Shown: piece by piece, positions 61,567 through 64,000 of the stretch
Position numbering within the stretch: the stretch's first letter is position 1
How the letters are laid out: each line of letters begins with the position of its first letter
Origin: Saccharomycopsis fibuligera x Saccharomycopsis cf. fibuligera
Lineage: Eukaryota > Ascomycota > Saccharomycetes > Ascoideales > Saccharomycopsidaceae
Length of the DNA: 64,000 nucleotides
Direction of reading: 5' to 3'
Assembly (NCBI GenBank): GCA_001936135.1
Contig: CP012815.1
Coordinates: 868,001 to 932,000 of the forward strand
Position numbers and translations under genes: made by a program
Notes under the pieces: generated by a model
The model's input: only the letters and a program-made list of their open reading frames with translations
What the model was told of the DNA's origin: nothing
The model's database searches: none

Positions 61567-63393
61567 ATGTCTCTTCCTTTTGACGTCAAGGATGCATTCA
61601 TATCCGACAACAAACCCTTGAAAGTCTCTTCCAGTGGCAGAATCCACAAGACCAAAGACATCCTCCTACCCCACCAGTCCGCTTTGATTCACCACATTGG
61701 CATAGATATCGGCGGCACTTTGGCCAAAGTCACATACTTTACTCGCAAACATGACGAAGACAATAGCACACATGGAAATGGCGGCAAACTAAAATTTTTC
61801 AAGATAGAAACTGAGAAAATCAATGAATTTATTCATTTCTTGAAAAAACTTATTGTTAGCATCGAGGTGGAGAATGGAATCCTCAAGATTGATGAGTCTA
61901 AAAACCTTACGGTGGAATACTATACCAAAAATTTTAAAAACCATTCAATCAACTTGTACGGTACCGGTGGTGGGTCGATCAAATTTAGCGCTAAATTAGC
62001 TCAAGATCTACAATTGACAAGAAACGTAATAACTAATAGCACAAGCAGCTTGGCCGGACTCTTGTCGAATAATGGCACCACTGGCTCTGGTTTACCTCAG
62101 CAGCAACCAGTTTTAAAAGCTAAAGACGAAATGGAATCTCTAATTGTCGGCCTCAATTTCTTGCTTAATAATGTTCCTAATGAGGTTTTTGTATATGACG
62201 ATAATTTGAACTTGAAAATTGAAGATGAACGAAAGTTAAAGTACATCAACTTTACTAAAAATCCTCAATCATTGCCAACGAATGACGATATAAATGACAT
62301 GGGCAATGCAAATGACCACAACAACACTGACAACGACGATATTCTCAATGCCGCCCAGCTGGAAAAAGATGATGACGATTCAGTATACCCATACTTGCTT
62401 GTAAATATAGGGTCCGGTGTATCAATGATCAAAGTGACTGGTCCAAAATCGCACATCAGAATTGGTGGTTCCTCAATTGGTGGCGGTACCCTATGGGGCA
62501 TATTATCACTTCTTACAAATGCTAAAACTTATGACGATATGCTAGGAATGGCCTCTAATGGGGATAATGCAAATGTCGATATGCTTGTCGGTGACATTTA
62601 TGGCGAAAGCTACAACAAGATTGGCTTGAAATCAACCACTATCGCGTCTAGTTTTGGTAAAGTTTTCAAAACGGTTACGGGGAAGATGGATGGTGGATAC
62701 AATAAGAATGATGAGAGTGTATACGGTAGCGAAAGTGATGCTGAGTTGTTGAATGGCGATGCAGCAGCGACAGCAACAATAAATTCAGGGACCAATAATG
62801 AAGAGTCTTCCGCTTCGTCAACATATGGCAGTGAAAGTGTTGATTCGCTCTCTAGTCAAGAATCACAAAGCAGTAGTACTGAAGACATGCGTACTGCCCA
62901 AGCCTCCCACACAGCCACTACTAATGGCCACAAAACATCAGCAGCAACGACCAAAGTGGCCCCTCAATCTTACCATCAATCAACAAAAGAGAACGAAAAC
63001 GAAAACGAAAACGAAAACGTTTACCCATCCCTCTCCCAGTTCCAAAGGCTCTCCAAATTCAAACAGTCTGATATTTCAAAATCCCTACTATACGCCGTCT
63101 CCAACAATATTGGCCAAATTGCTTACTTGCAGGCGGAAAAATACAAATTAAAGAAAATTTTCTTTGCTGGGTCATTTATCAGAAACCATTTGCAAACTAT
63201 AATAACGCTAAGTTATGCGATAAATTTTTGGTCCTCGGGGCTAAAGAAGGCTTATTTTTTGCGCCATGAGGGATACTTGGGTTCTATAGGAGCGTTCTTG
63301 AGTGCTTATGAGGACCAAAAGTTTTATTACGATTACTTGTCACCAAAGGAGGATGAGCCTAATGGTGTTTATGAGGATAACAAGGATGCATGA
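61567..63393 (+). CDS. CAB1: Pantothenate kinase Cab1
   Basis: This 608-aa enzyme phosphorylates pantothenate with ATP, the first and committed step of CoA synthesis. It is a eukaryotic type II PanK. The N-terminal ATP-binding HHIGIDIGGTLAKVTYF block is near residue 42, followed by YGTGGGSIKF near 137 and LLVNIGSGVSMIKV near 278. Then come the catalytic-core RIGGSSIGGGTLWGILSLL near 298, and FFAGSFIRNH and LRHEGYLGSIGAFLSA near the C-terminus. It is much longer than S. cerevisiae Cab1 (367 aa). A low-complexity insertion (about 375-485) rich in Ser, Glu and Thr, with an Asn-Glu repeat, splits the catalytic fold, and smaller inserts lie near 160-180 and 235-265. The start is the first ATG. CAB4, the fourth-step enzyme, lies in the same window. 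Confidence 0.94.
   Translation: MSLPFDVKDAFISDNKPLKVSSSGRIHKTKDILLPHQSALIHHIGIDIGGTLAKVTYFTRKHDEDNSTHGNGGKLKFFKIETEKINEFIHFLKKLIVSIEVENGILKIDESKNLTVEYYTKNFKNHSINLYGTGGGSIKFSAKLAQDLQLTRNVITNSTSSLAGLLSNNGTTGSGLPQQQPVLKAKDEMESLIVGLNFLLNNVPNEVFVYDDNLNLKIEDERKLKYINFTKNPQSLPTNDDINDMGNANDHNNTDNDDILNAAQLEKDDDDSVYPYLLVNIGSGVSMIKVTGPKSHIRIGGSSIGGGTLWGILSLLTNAKTYDDMLGMASNGDNANVDMLVGDIYGESYNKIGLKSTTIASSFGKVFKTVTGKMDGGYNKNDESVYGSESDAELLNGDAAATATINSGTNNEESSASSTYGSESVDSLSSQESQSSSTEDMRTAQASHTATTNGHKTSAATTKVAPQSYHQSTKENENENENENVYPSLSQFQRLSKFKQSDISKSLLYAVSNNIGQIAYLQAEKYKLKKIFFAGSFIRNHLQTIITLSYAINFWSSGLKKAYFLRHEGYLGSIGAFLSAYEDQKFYYDYLSPKEDEPNGVYEDNKDA
62992..63018 (+). repeat. GAAAAC hexamer repeat in CAB1
   Basis: Four to five GAAAAC units encoding alternating Glu-Asn within the low-complexity insertion. 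Confidence 0.85.
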
Positions 63394-63406
63394 GTCAAGT
63401 GAGTTA

Positions 63407-63444
<38 letters not shown>

Positions 63445-64000
63445 TTTTTGAGTTTCCAGATTCCTGTTCTCGTTTTTACTTCCTTCACAAATATTGGTCT
63501 CTTTTTTAATTTATTTCAGATTCTTGTTTGATTTCGTTCATTTTCTTTTATCAGCTATCACATTACTTTTGCTTTTATGATACCCACCGCTACACATTTA
63601 CGGCTTTTGATCTTTTTTTTACATTCTCATTCTCATTCATTTTCTTTTGCTAAATTTTGTTTATCTTTATCTTTGATATGTTTAATTATCCTGTTTTTCA
63701 GCCATCTTTGATTGATTTTTATTTGTTTTTTCTTTATCGTTTATATTTATCTGATGTTAATGGTTCTTTGTTATATGGTTTCTTTTGCTTCTTCTTCTTC
63801 TTCTTCTTCTTTTGCTTCTTCTCATGGGGACACATAAGATTCTAGCTTTCTACAGGTAAGTCTCTTTTAATCTGTTTTTGTTCATATACAGTCCCCAAAA
63901 TAATCTTCAGAATATTCATAATTATTTACAATATTGCAATTTTACACATCAATAACTTTCACGGACTTGATTTTTTGTATGATGCTTTTTTTTTGTCTGT
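63394..64000. other. CAB1 3' flank to window end
   Basis: A long T run (about 63409-63442) just after the CAB1 stop, then pyrimidine-rich DNA and a CTT repeat at 63788-63810. No gene seen. Confidence 0.6.

Noticed and set aside
1-64000. LTR elements, CRISPR arrays, rRNA genes
   Set aside because: None recognised. No TG...CA long repeats with flanking duplications, no regular spacer arrays and no rRNA signatures were seen by eye.

Overview
The window looks like nuclear DNA of a budding yeast (Saccharomycotina), most likely of the Candida/Lodderomyces/Debaryomyces group. The reasons are AT-rich intergenic DNA full of long A/T runs, few short introns with GTATGT-type donors and TACTAAC-type branch sites, Asn/Ser-rich extensions in many proteins, and the gene set itself. 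Species and CTG decoding (Leu or Ser) cannot be fixed from the sequence: no CTG codon was found at an invariant Ser or Leu position. Proteins are described with CTG read as Leu.

Layout: a long promoter region, then a Gin4-family bud-neck kinase (2622-7379); a spliced small Cys-rich protein (9405-9826); the first of three tiny secreted-peptide precursors (10781-10915, minus); an NmrA-like reductase (minus); a 3.1 kb gene-poor stretch; pyridoxal kinase BUD16; mitochondrial threonyl-tRNA synthetase MST1 (minus); two more secreted-peptide precursors (19870-19998 and 21293-21451, minus); the ATRIP homologue LCD1/DDC2; the FHA protein PLM2/TOS4; an unrecognised coiled-coil protein; the cell-fusion protein PRM1 (minus); a GH18 chitinase; an unknown 275-aa protein; CAB4 (minus); a CLC chloride channel (minus); an unknown acidic protein (minus); a 3.4 kb gap; spliced SNA2; an unknown acidic protein with a PP1-docking-like motif; a 4.7 kb gap; an LRE1/HLR1 homologue; spliced QCR7 (minus); and CAB1.

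Six genes (LCD1, PLM2, GIN4, SNA2, LRE1/HLR1, QCR7/CAB1) have S. cerevisiae relatives between YDR499W and YDR531W on chromosome IV, so the window keeps fragments of an ancestral gene order. This also supports several identifications. Functional themes are the cell cycle and genome integrity (GIN4, LCD1, PLM2, with MluI-box clusters upstream of GIN4 and PLM2), CoA synthesis (CAB1, CAB4), mitochondria (MST1, QCR7), and cell surface or fusion (PRM1, chitinase, LRE1).

The best candidate for something undescribed is the family of three 42-52 aa precursors. Each has a signal peptide, an invariant APIPV segment, a dibasic Kex2-like site and a very short C-terminal peptide, and all lie on the minus strand within 11 kb. 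No transposon, LTR element, tRNA, rRNA or CRISPR array was recognised by eye.
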